DNA from: Xestospongia bergquistia
Taxonomy: Eukaryota; Porifera; Demospongiae; Haplosclerida; Petrosiidae
Direction: 5' to 3'
DNA: 64,000 bases
Assembly (NCBI GenBank): GCA_963965975.1
Contig: OZ014411.1
Location: 994,501-1,058,500 of the forward strand
Part shown: positions 36,792-47,339 of the stretch, piece after piece
Layout: each line of letters begins with the position of its first letter
Position numbering within the stretch: position 1 is the stretch's first letter
Position numbers and translations under genes: made by a program
The notes under the pieces: generated by a model
The model's database searches: none
What the model was told of the DNA's origin: nothing
The model's input: only the letters and a program-made list of their open reading frames with translations

Positions 36792-36950
36792 ATGTCTCAA
36801 GAAGCCCAGTTGCAGGAATGCACACTCTCCTCGAGTCGTAAGAAGCGGGGGACTGTCAAAGGCTCTGACACTCGCATCCGTAATCGTTTGAAAGACTTCG
36901 TTTACGAGGACGTGGTAGAAGACAATCCACAACATAAGATAATTGGATGA
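36792..36950 (+). CDS. Small basic open frame of unknown origin
   Basis: The ATG frame of 52 codons begins MSQEAQLQECTLSSSRKKRG and continues VKGSDTRIRNRLKDFVYEDV before a TGA. Composition (Arg/Lys-rich, then acidic) is protein-like and GC content is higher than the flanks. The preceding 300 bp (from about 36480) looks like regulatory or LTR-type sequence with a TATATAAG box, and GGTCCACCGAACCGG just ahead could be a primer-binding-like site. It could be the start of a retroelement gag cut off by the piggyBac copy that follows, or that element's own first exon. Unresolved. Confidence 0.35.
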   Translation: MSQEAQLQECTLSSSRKKRGTVKGSDTRIRNRLKDFVYEDVVEDNPQHKIIG

Positions 36951-36985
36951 TAATTTCTTCAGGTTAGATTTTATTTCCTAACAAA

Positions 36986-38080
36986 ATGTATATTATGATT
37001 ACAGACAATGCAGAATCAAGTAACAATAGCAATACCTTACAAGATAAAACTTGTTGCAGCACTGTGGATAGATCTTGTCAGTCTCCTTTGGAGTGCTTTT
37101 CTCTGTTTTGCAGAGAAGTTGTGTGGGATTTCCTTCCAAAGAACACAAATGAGTATGCTACGAAGAAAATTAGTACTATGAAGGTTAGCAAAGACTTATT
37201 ACTATATTGCATGATTTTTGTCTGAAACTCCAGACAACTCCCAATTCCACTATATGGAAAACTGTAACTGTTAGAGAAATTAAAGGTTTTATAGCTACCA
37301 TCCTAAATATGGGAATACTAAGAATTCCAGATCTAAAAGATTACTGGAGTACTGATGTCACCACTAACCTCCCTTTCTTTCGTTCTGTGTTCTCCAGAAA
37401 GATTTTTTCAAATATATGGCATGTTGCATGCTGGAGAAATAGATGGTAGCACAAAAAAGGGAAAATCCAACCTTTCCTTGATTTATTACTCCGAAAAATT
37501 AGAGCAGTATACAAACCAAGACAACATATAGCAATAGACGAATCAGTTATAGCATTCAAGGGAAGAGTTGCTTGCCTTCAATACCTAAAGGGGAAACCAT
37601 ATCCTTGAGGAATAAAGGCATATGTTTTAGCTGATAGCAAGTCAGGATACATGCATAACATTGTGTTATACTATGGTAAAGAGACAGAACTAGTTAGAAA
37701 GGATCTACAATACGATACTAGAGTTGTTCTAACCCCTTTGAGATGACCTTCATCATAAGAGTTATGATCTATACGTCGATAGATTTTATAGTAGTCCTCA
37801 ACTTGCTATGGAGTTGGACACTATTGGAGTTACAGTAACAAGTAGCTTATCTATATCTTACCAAATATACCATTTGTTTCAATTAGGTATTGTAATGTCC
37901 AATAGAAAAGGACTTCCACTGGCTGTGAAATCAAAGGCCAAGAAACCAAGGGGTACAGTAGAAGTGTATCGTTCAGGCAAAATTTTGTGGCTGTCCTGCA
38001 CTGACAAACACAACATACTAATGTTGTCTACAAAACATAAACCAGGAATGATGAAATCAAGCGGTAACTACGTGGTCTGA
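36986..38080 (+). pseudogene. piggyBac-type transposase, decayed
   Basis: Plus-strand pieces give CQSPLECFSLFCREVVWDFL, TVREIKGFIATILNMGILRI, DLKDYWSTDVTTNLPFFRSV, IAIDESVIAFKGRVACLQYL, KGKPYP-stop-GIKAYVLADSKSG, VLYYGKETELVRKD and MSNRKGLPLAVKSKAKKPRG. This is the DDE_Tnp_1_7 (PGBD) fold: DE in the IDES block and a D in VLADSKSGY. There are frame changes near 37215 and 37440, a TGA at 37606 where the family has Trp (KPYPWGIK), and further breaks near 37745. The C-terminal zinc ribbon is not seen. TTAA target sites could not be paired by eye. Confidence 0.75.
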
Positions 38081-38283
38081 AACAAATGTCAATGAAATAA
38101 TTGCTCACTTTTTAATTAGAAAACAACAACTAATTAATGGTCCTTTAAGAGATATAGCTATGTACAAATTTTCAAGAAAAAAAAAGACAAATCTCTATAG
38201 AGTGATATAGATTGAAAACTTATTAATAATATAATGAACAGATTTTTACATTTAATTAATAAAAATTGATTATTTATTACTAG

Positions 38284-39015
38284 TTAATCAATCAGTGGAA
38301 ACTACAGAATCACAAAGATTGTTAAGAGAACAACATACAGTAACAATTTCATCTAACACACAAACATCTTGATTTGAAATAGTAATTAAAAAGTGAATAG
38401 GTTGACAAGTACTGAGAGAGAGAGAGAACTTTTTCCTGACATTTCCAATCACTTTCAACATGAATACGTACATTTGCTATCCGCTGTGTTTATTCAACTT
38501 CAATGCCACTTAAATATGCTTTACCTTTTGTCAAATCAGGAATTTTAATGATGGCACAATAGAGTCCTACATTCACTTTAATATTGAAGCCTCTGTCTGC
38601 AAGTAACACATCAGGTAGAATCTTTTCTAAGACTCCAGAATTCTCTGTTATTTACTTGTCACTGGTTGTGCCACCTCAACCAGTTGATGTAATACTGACT
38701 ACTCCATTGAATTTTATTCCTTTCACAGTGTTGTGGTGTTTATAGGAGAAACATATTAGTGCCCTAGGTAATAAAGATAATGGTCTTTCTATAAATATCT
38801 CCAAACAGTCAATAATGTCTGTGCAATTTGAATTTTGCTTCCTGAAATCCATAGGCAATGTCTTTTCAAACATTTCTTGATTTGTCCACTATATTAAAAA
38901 AATGGAGTCGTTCATAGAGGACATCTATTACTGTAGTGAAAATGAGATACAAATCCTTCAGCTAAATCTTGTCCAGAAAGACCCTGACGAAGTCTCATTA
39001 GTGTCATAGTCACAT
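38284..39015 (-). pseudogene. Harbinger-type DDE_4 transposase, decayed
   Basis: Minus-strand pieces in order: TLMRLRQGLSGQDLAEGF (helix-turn-helix-like), [60 protein letters not shown] (second catalytic D in ADRGF), [32 protein letters not shown] and [20 protein letters not shown]. This order is that of DDE_4 endonucleases (Harbinger/ISL2EU type) and spans about the whole catalytic domain. TGA at 38678 replaces a Trp and a second stop follows within SDK-stop-ITENS. The copy is dead. MADF-domain copies at 26501 and 51367 may be partner ORFs of the same type of element. Confidence 0.75.
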
Positions 39016-39269
39016 GTTAATAATGATCATTTCTTAACATAATTTACCGGACACAAAGTGGAGATTACAAACTTGGATGTTTTCATACTTCTCAGGCCCC
39101 ATGTTAGCTCTATGAAGTCTGGCTAGCCAGAACCTTTACCTTCTTTAAAGTCCTTTCATCGAGGTGGCTTATAACTCCCAGTAATCTATAAAAGCTTACA
39201 GACCTTATGTTTCCTCTGCAACTCCTGCTACTGGAACCAATAACAGCACAGATGACCATAGTTTATGGT

Positions 39270-41618
39270 GCATCAAGATGGCCAAAGTGATCACACGAGA
39301 CAAGCTCTAGCGTCATGTGCAAGTGGTCTATAGCAACAAGCACAACGATTCAAATATAAAGCAGAATAATCTCAAGACAAATTGAAGTTGCAAAGAGACT
39401 AAAGAGACTGAGGGGAGAGTATTACTGGAGTGGAGAAGCTTCTGTGGAAATTGATGAGTTCTTGAAGGATTATTTTGCAGAGACAGGTAGGTAATATTAT
39501 TTGCAACTATGAATTCATTATGATAGGACAGCAAATAAATAATTATTAGGTGATAATGACGATTACAATGACAGTGAAGATGAACAAGACACACAAGAGA
39601 CTGTACCTGCAATGGAAACAGAGATAGTAATAGGTTTGAATCATCAGACTTTATATTACTTCTTGTATTAAGTAGATGGCTTACTTACCGATCAGGAGAC
39701 AGTTGAAGATGATGTTGATGATGGTAAGTCAAAAGAGTACTGTCAGTAAGACTTAAATGATTCCACAGGGAGAGATGTGATCACTAAAGATAAAGAGACT
39801 GCGTGATGCTTCACCAGTCTCAGTTGACAATTGCATGAATGACATTGAAGAAGAAAGGAAAGTGAAGCAGTATGCTCAACATGGATGTACCTATCGCCAG
39901 GGTGGAAGTGGTCTATGCTGTCGCATGTTCTCCGAGAGCCACTATCAGGAGTACAGGAGCTACTGCTTTGAGATGTCCAAGGGAGAATTAGATATGCTCA
40001 TTATGGGCCAGATATCATGTCTCACCAACACGTCTGAACTCAACTACACAGTACAGACAATTGCCATAGTTTGCTGAGCAGCAACATGTGTTTTCCCAAT
40101 TGCAGCATAATGGTCTTCCAGTCTGTCTAAATACATTCATCTTTCTAGATTCAATTGGCATTAAGTGGTACAAGAGCCTAACAAAGCATGTCAAAGAATT
40201 TGGAGTTGTGCCCAGACAACATGGCTTGACTGGTAGAAAACCATATAATGCTTTCGCACTTAATGACACCAGAATAATCATCTCTTTTATAATCAGTTAT
40301 GCAGAAAAACATGCAGTGTCACTTTCTGGAAGGATACCAGTCTTCAAAGGGATGATGTTCTAGTTTTGCCATGTTTGACAACAAAGAAGCATGTGTGGAT
40401 GATCTACAAGGACTCACTTCAGCTAGAAGATCAAACTCTACCAGTTGCAATGTATTCCTTGTCCTGTGAAACATTGGCTAAAATACTCCCACATATTGTC
40501 ATCTCAAAACCTCTTTCAGATCTATGTCAGGTATGCCATGAAAACAGCAAATACATCTGATCTTCCTTCATGTGCTCAGATGAGGAGAAGCAAAAGGTAT
40601 TCACTACATGTATTTACATTAATGTTATTACCATTACAGAGGTATGAGTATGCATCAGAAGATTTTCTACGAGCTAAGATAGAACGAGAGTATTATCACA
40701 AAATCTATAAGGAGAGTTATGTCATTGCTCACAACAAGTACACTGAGAATGACATCTTTAATCCACCTGAAGTTGGTTCATCTCCTCTACCTTTCATTTG
40801 GCACAGTATAGCTCATCACAGCTTTGACTTTGCCAAACAGGTTAGATACAATGATGGCAGTTTTGTTGTGACTGAACCTCATGTAGGTACATTATCCAAG
40901 CGATCCATGGCAACCTGGGCCAATATACTTTAAAACGCCACAAAAGTGTGCCATATTTGGTATACACTGCGAGTCCATTCCCCGCCAGGTAAACTACCTC
41001 ATTGATGAGGCATCTGTTGCAGGTAAGCTTAAAGGATTATGTATACCATGAACTATTGATACATACCTATCACAGGCAAAGGTTCTAATATGATAGTCAG
41101 TCTCCCCAACCACTACCTTCAACACTATAGTCTAGGAGAGCGGCACCTTCATCTTCATCCCAACAATTGCATCGGGTAGAATAAGAATAATGTTGTCAAA
41201 CAGGTAAACCCAACAATCAGAATTTCTGAATAAATAACTTACCATGATCCATTTTTTATTGCTAGTATTAACATTATAGTACCTGATGTGGAGAGTTCTG
41301 GTTGGCCTGAATGAGATTGTAACATTGTCACTTCTCCCAGTTGACCATACAAAGTTTGCCCCTGACTGGTGTTTTGGAATGCTGAAGCAGAGGTACTGTA
41401 GAATTGTAGTGGGCAAGCTTGCTGACATTGCTAAAGTGGTGGAACAGTCATCAATAGTTAATTACCATCAGTTAGTGGGAATGCGAGATGGAACACCAAT
41501 TGTCCACAGATTCGACTGGCAGAGGTTTTTAATACATAAATTTAATAAAGTTCAACAGATCAAGTCATATCACAACTTCAGATTCAGTAATGGTATGCCA
41601 TTTTACAAAGTAGTATAG
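39270..41618 (+). pseudogene. DUF7869-type transposase-like gene, multi-exon, decayed
   Basis: Exons joined by GT-AG introns: about 39380-39485 (KRLKRLRGEYYWSGEASVEI), acidic exons at about 39550-39635 and 39674-39723, then about 39830-40595 (CTYRQGGSGLCCRMFSESHY, MSKGELDMLIMGQISCLT, FIFLDSIGIKWYKSLTKHVK, ILPHIVISKPLSDLCQVCHE), about 40640-41022 (IFGIHCESIPRQVNYLIDEA), 41076-41213 (LPNHYLQHYSLGERHLHLHP) and 41280-41618 (YLMWRVLVGLNEIVTLSLLP, DHTKFAPDWCFGMLKQRY). The order matches a widespread invertebrate family ending in the DUF7869 region (HADNC.GQNKNN...HTKF.PD). Here the expected Asp in HADNC reads Asn (HPNNC) and GQ is G-stop at 41177. There are several other frame changes. It is probably a DDE-fold transposase relative. 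Confidence 0.7.
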
Positions 41619-41735
41619 TGTTAAAGCTACTTGTTTTTCAACTGAAATGGATGATTTCATATTGGTTGACTTCTTCTGTATGTATGGACGTAATTCATTG
41701 CAAACTTTCAAAAAGTTTTCTTTACACATTCGGAG

Positions 41736-41918
41736 GGTGGTTCTTGGTCTAACTTCACTCTGATGACATCATCATTAAATGACAGGTAGTGATGTCATCA
41801 TATATGATGACATCATCTAAATCCATCACCTACACCCTAAACCAAACCTTTTGACACATAGTGATGTCATTATCATAGTACAAGTTAAATAATCATAGAA
41901 ATTACACCAAGAAGGACC
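41736..41918. mobile_element. 183-bp MITE, copy 2, reverse orientation
   Basis: It is the reverse complement of 6924-7106 with scattered differences and exactly equal length. The ends are GGTGGTTCTTGGTCTAAC and ATTACACCAAGAAGGACC. The flanks CATTCGGAG and CATTTGGAA could be a diverged target duplication. It separates the DUF7869 remnant from the Harbinger fragment. Confidence 0.85.
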
Positions 41919-42379
41919 CCATTTGGAAGTTCTCCTTCAATTCTTGGCTAACCATGACATCATTTACAAAGTTGTCCCACCATACCTGAGTCCTTCCAGG
42001 CCTAATCCAACAACTTTGATTCCTCTTCCTATTATAGACTATCGCAGGGTTTCTTCCTGAAAGTGTAACATAGTATATTTTCCTCTTCATCTGATAATAA
42101 GTAGAAGTGATGTACAGCAATAAGCAGTTTAGTTGGTGGAGACAAATCAAGGTTGACAGTAGATTGAATAAAGTCAAGACAGCCATCACTCTTTATGTTG
42201 CCTCCGTATTGAGTGACATCATGTAATATTGCATTTTCGATGTAAACAAGAAACACAGCATTTTGAAAACGATTCTTTTTGTACATTGTTGCCATTTTTG
42301 TTTGTGTTTTCGTCATTTCTGTGTAAATGCAAGCAGTAAACGGATACAAAATGAAACGGACTTGGACCAAAAACATCAT
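41919..42379 (-). pseudogene. Harbinger-type transposase N-terminal fragment
   Basis: The minus-strand frame from ATG near 42291 reads MATMYKKNRFQNAVFLVYIE, then LSPPTKLLIAVHHFYLLSDE. After a frame change near 42080-42050 it continues RKRNQSCWIRPGRTQVWWDN and VSQELKENFQMGSF. The run W-RPGRT--WW--------E--ENF-M is the conserved start of PIF/Harbinger DDE_4 proteins. It is cut off at the 183-bp MITE, so the catalytic domain is absent here. Confidence 0.6.
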
Positions 42380-44095
42380 GTAAATGAAGCGTAAAGAAAA
42401 GAGTGGTATTAGTACTTATTGTAGTTACAATTTATGTAATCTCGCATGTAATAAATATTGTTCCAAAAGGAAAAGAGGACACTTTTCTCAGTGCAATAAG
42501 TAATGTACATCAGAAAAAGAAGTAGTAGTGACACATCAAATAATTTTAAAAGAGGTGGATGTGTAAAGTGAGGACAACTAGGATTGGACTGTCAGATTTC
42601 ATGAAATTGCATGGACATCTACACTTTTTTGGGAAAGCCAGAAGTGCTGAACTTGAACTTGTTAAGTCGATTTCTCTCATTGTCATTTCTTTAACATTTT
42701 GTTGAGGTAGCTATTATACTTTTGTAATGCTGGTTATATACATACATACATATACGTACATATGTATATGGATATAATATATATATACATATTGTATATA
42801 TATACACACATATTTATCATTATATCAAATTATGACTAGTTTCCATAATGAAGAGACATTTGGTATCAAGAAAAACTATCATCCTGCCTCTGACTTTAAG
42901 TTTGAGGTATTTGCTAAAGTGATTTGCAATGTATCATCAAGTTTTGGTACCTCATCCCTTTGATCCTGTGTCAAAGCAGTAACACAAGTATAGTAATCAT
43001 TGGTAATGTTTTTTACAACTCTGTATAGGCCCTGCAACGTTACAGCCGATAATACCAACAAGAAGTCTGATTTTGTTAAATGTCTCAATTTCTCCTTTAA
43101 AATAGCAATATAGTTTTAGTAACAAGGAGTTAGGGAAGTATATTCAGTTTATAACGCATAAGGATAGCAAGCTCCAAAGAAAATATGCTATACAACAGGT
43201 TGGACTGATGGGTCATTGCTCATGTACACATATGTCACCAGCAGGTTATTTTGGATGTAGAAAGCAGCAAGTACGTTTGAAATGTACAATATTTATAATA
43301 GTTCTGGACAATAATGATCAATCCAGTATAGAATTACCAATAACAACAGACTATCTTTGCAACACAACTTTTACCATGTGCTATTACTATCACATTTACG
43401 GTATTCACTCAGCACTATCAGAGCATGCCGAAAGTTCTGCCTTATACATGGCATTTGACACTTTTGGTTCAGGAAAAACCACATTCCCACTATATGTTAC
43501 CAGCAGTATTCCTCTAGAAATTTGATAACCCATATTGATGTATCTGTAGCAATTGCAACAGGTCCATTCATCCATCTGTCCAAAAACATATTGTGTTACA
43601 TGAAGATACAAAATCATGCACCACAAATTCTACACATGCAAGAAACTCAATCAAAGGTCCTCTCCTTTGTTAAAAAGGTAATCCACTACTGAAAGGAACA
43701 GGAGACAAACTTGAAAATCCAAACATTGTATAGCAAAAAATGGTTAATACAACATAATGACTCTCCATATTCATATGCAGATGATGCAGTTGAAAGCCAA
43801 AGTGTTTTACAAATGTAGAAAGTTCACTGCATAAGTGAGCTTCCCTTAGCAGTGAGCTTTGGGTTCACTATAAAACAAGTGTCAACATAAAATTTCATTC
43901 TAACAGTGTTTTTTAATCATTTTCATATATTAGATTTTATTAGTTTAACGTCAGAACTCATATAACTCTATTTTACACTAAAATCTTTATGCAGTTGGTG
44001 TAATGAAGTATAATGCTTATATTTCTTTCATTGTCTCTTTCGAATATGAGCAGCCAAAAAATTTATCTGAGTCACTTCACGAAGAAAAGAACATA
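42380..44095. other. Repeat-derived stretch, no complete gene
   Basis: A (TA)n/(TACA)n microsatellite lies at about 42735-42820. A plus-strand piece at about 42850-42955 (HPASDFKFEVFAKVICNVSS) looks like a decayed exon. About 43536-43870 recurs with divergence at about 49795-50000 and 51105-51180 (shared CCATTCAT.CATCTGTC and AAAACATATTGTGTTA), a small repeat family. The frame 43208-43525 has no recognisable domain. Confidence 0.4.
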
Positions 44096-44330
44096 CATAA
44101 CTGGTTATTATTTTAATAATAATATATATCATATAATAGAACATCGGTTCATGTTATTAGAATTGTAATTTTGAATGTGAAAATTGTTGTTAGTTAAATC
44201 CTCAAAACCATTTCATTGAAAATGCATAATGTCTTATAGCTTCCTAATTTGCCATAGCAATAGAGAGCCAAATTTTATATAAAATGTGCGTTTGTAAGCT
44301 GAATAAATTGGTGCAAGTCCTATTGTGGAT
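44096..44330. repeat. Solo 3' module of the IS630-like family
   Basis: Homologous to 31027-31312 and 36169-36443 (TGGTTATTATTTTAATAATA through AAATTGGTGCAAGTCC) but without any transposase sequence next to it. Confidence 0.7.
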
Positions 44331-45144
44331 AGCATGTAACCACTTTTTAAAGCTGTTATTAATCAACATGCTTTTCAGATGTTATTTTTTTCTAGAAAAC
44401 AAATACTTATAAGTATTTCCTTTGATCACACAAAAACAACCAAGTCTATGATGGGAACAAAGAATTGAAAGAGGATTGTTATCTAGTAACTTTCATTTTG
44501 AAATAAAACTTTTAAATCATTCTCTTATTACTGTGTTTAAATAACTATGTTGCAGGACCATTTCAAGTAAATCAAATTAAGTATATACACATATGTACAT
44601 AATTATGTCATTATGCATTGTATTTGCAGTAGTCCAAACAATGCGCGTTATTAGATATGCAAGAACACTCCAGTTGCCTTACTTTTGTTTCAACTGATCT
44701 CTACAACAAGCAGGACAGTTCTACCCTGGAGGCCAATATGGTAGTATCCATCTCATTTTGACGTTATATACATATAAGAAAAAAGAATTGTTCTATTAAA
44801 TTTCAGACACGTACAACTTTCCTTTCCTAGACACAATACCGAAAAACCAAACAGAGGTTTGGAGTCAATAAAGGGAAAATATATGTGACGAAAATAAAGC
44901 CACAGAATACAATGGTGGCTGCTGCTGCCACAGCAAGTATGTCTAGGTTATGCAAGCATAGGCGGCGGAGGCGGGTAGGCGAACCCGGCTACAGCCGTAC
45001 CAAATGCAAGCTAGGGTCGGCTTAGCCGTGCCATCGGCTGCGGTTGTACAATCTCTTTTATCTTTTTACGCACGCGCATGGTGGTGCATTTTTCGTGCAC
45101 TTGCGCGTTGGCCTTCTGTCTGCATGGGCGGAGTTTGGCGAAGC

Positions 45145-47339
45145 ATGTCTGACAAGGCAGGAGCAGGCAAATCGTTGCAAGCCTACTTCTCAAGGTCCTC
45201 TGTAGAATCCAGCCCTCCAGCTGATGATTTCTCATTGCCTGAGAGTGACGTTTCGTCTAACCTAAGCAATGCAACAGCCGAAGGATCTCAGGTCAAAACA
45301 GATATCACTGATGGAACGGTTGGAGTAAGCATGGACGAGGAGAACGGAGATGGTGGCAGGTCGGTTCTGGAACCAAATCAACAACGTAACATAGTATTCC
45401 CTTCAAGTAAGTTTGGTGTTCAGTCAAGATGTTTTCAAGTGAGCTGGTTTGATAAATTGTTGGACTACAACAAAAGTAAAGATTCTGTTTTCTGCTATCC
45501 ATGTCAAATGGCTGTCAAATTAAAATTTACTCTGTCAGGGAAAGCTGAGAATGCGTTTAGTGATGTTGGTTTTCGTAATTGGAAGGATGCAGTTCGTTGG
45601 TTAAAAAAACATGAATCCTCACACAGTCATAGGGACGCAACTTCAAAATGGCTTCATTATAGCAGATCTCAGTCTATTGCCTCTCAGCTCAGTCGTCAAG
45701 TACGTGATGATCAAGCTATAGCAAAGGGTTGTTTATTGAAAATTATTACAACTTTGTTGTTTTTGGCTCAGCAAGGTCTAGCGGTTCGTGGCCATGATGA
45801 ATCTCAGGGCAATTTTGTTCGACTATTGCAGCTTCATAGTGCTGACTACCCTGATCTGTGTATGTGGATAAAGCAGCAGGATAATTGGCTCTCACATGAC
45901 ATTCAAAATGAGATATTAGAAATAATGGCCCATTCTCTCCTTAGAAAACTTTTAGATGGTGTTAAACTTAATATATATTACTCAATAATTGTTGACGAGG
46001 CTACAGATGTAGCTTTTAAGGAACAGGTATCTATATGCCTTAGGTACATGTCAGATAATACAAATGATATACACGAGGATTTTGTTGGTATGTATGAAAC
46101 TGGAAGTACTACGGCTGAAACTTTAACACTGCTAATCAAGGATGCACTGTGCAGGTTTGGTCTTGATCTCCGTAACTGCTGTGGCCAAACTTATGACGGT
46201 GCCTCTAACATGAGTGGGCGATTATCTGGTGTGCAGGCGAGGATTAGTGCTCAGTATCCAAAAGCTCTCTACATTCATTGTTTTTGTCACTCTCAACCTT
46301 GCTGTGCAAGACTCCTCTCGTCACATACAATTAGTAAGGCACACACTTGATATCAACCAAGAATTATCCAATCTCATCCATTACTCTGCTAAACGCTAGG
46401 CCCTTCTTGAAAGAATGCAGCGGGATTTTGGAAACGAATCACCAAGATCACTGAGGCCGTTATGCCCAACAAGGTGGACCATCAAGCACAAGACTTTTCA
46501 GTCTGTTCTTATGAATTATGAGCCTCTGCTGGAGACATTAGACACTATTTCAAGTGGGTCCGAGGGCAAAAGCTGTCCAGAGATAAGGTCTAAGGCTGGA
46601 GGTGTTTGTAGGAGCTTGTAAACATTTGACTATTTCTTTGGCATATTTTTAAGTGAAAAATTCTTTGGAATAACTGACTCTTTAAGTAGTAGCTTGCAAG
46701 GAAGGGTGTAACAGCATTTGATGCTAAAAGATTTCCCGACACCTTGACACTGGATCTAGCCCACATTAGTTTTCCTCCCCTCAAGAGTACTACAAGAAAA
46801 CATATCTGGAGTTTGTGGACTGCTTACATGGAGAAATCAATAAGCGGTTATCTCAGAAGAATTATGAACTATACATGAAAGCTGAGCAGTTACTGATAGC
46901 CGCTGCTACTACAGATGATATCTTGATGGAAAATATGAGGGAAGTGTGTGAGCATTTTGGTGAAGACTTGGATGAACAACGCCTCAAAAACCAGCTTTCA
47001 GTTCTCTCAGATATTGTTGAAGATCGTTCACCATGTCTAAAGGTAATCCATCAGGCCATATTGAAATTGAACACAACCTCCAACCTATTCTCCGAGGTCC
47101 TGAAACTTTTAAAGCTCCTCTTTGTCCTTCCAGCCAGCACAGCATCAGCTGAAAGATCATTCTCCTCCCTTCGCAGACTTAAGACATACTTGAGATCCTC
47201 CATGACTGCACAAAGGTTAAATCATGTGCTCCTTCTTCACGTTCACAAGGACATTGCAGAGTATCTAGATCCATATTTGATTGCAAAGGAATTTGTTTAT
47301 CGTAATGATAGGAGAAAGAGTGTGTTTGGTACATTGTAA
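45145..47339 (+). pseudogene. hAT transposase, ZMYM1-like (zf-TTF + DUF4371 + dimerisation), nearly complete
   Basis: From ATG 45145 (MSDKAGAGKSLQAYF; the same frame is open from 45004) a 402-codon frame has the TTF-type zinc finger (FGVQSRCFQVSWFDK, SVFCYPCQMAVKL, HESSHSH), the DUF4371 region (LFLAQQGLAVRGHDESQGNF), first Asp block SIIVDEATDVAF and second block CGQTYDGASNMSG. A frame change near 46285 (HCFCHS) continues into LNLAVQDSSRHIQLV, TAG at 46397 and CPTRWTIKHKTFQS, a TAA at 46619 and more breaks near 46705. The last part (46815-47339) has KLLFVLPASTASAERSFSSL and RRLKTYLRSSMTAQRLNHVL, the hAT dimerisation motif. The upstream 44930-45140 stretch is unusually GC-rich (GGCGGCGGAGGCGGGTAGGC), perhaps its old promoter. 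Confidence 0.8.
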
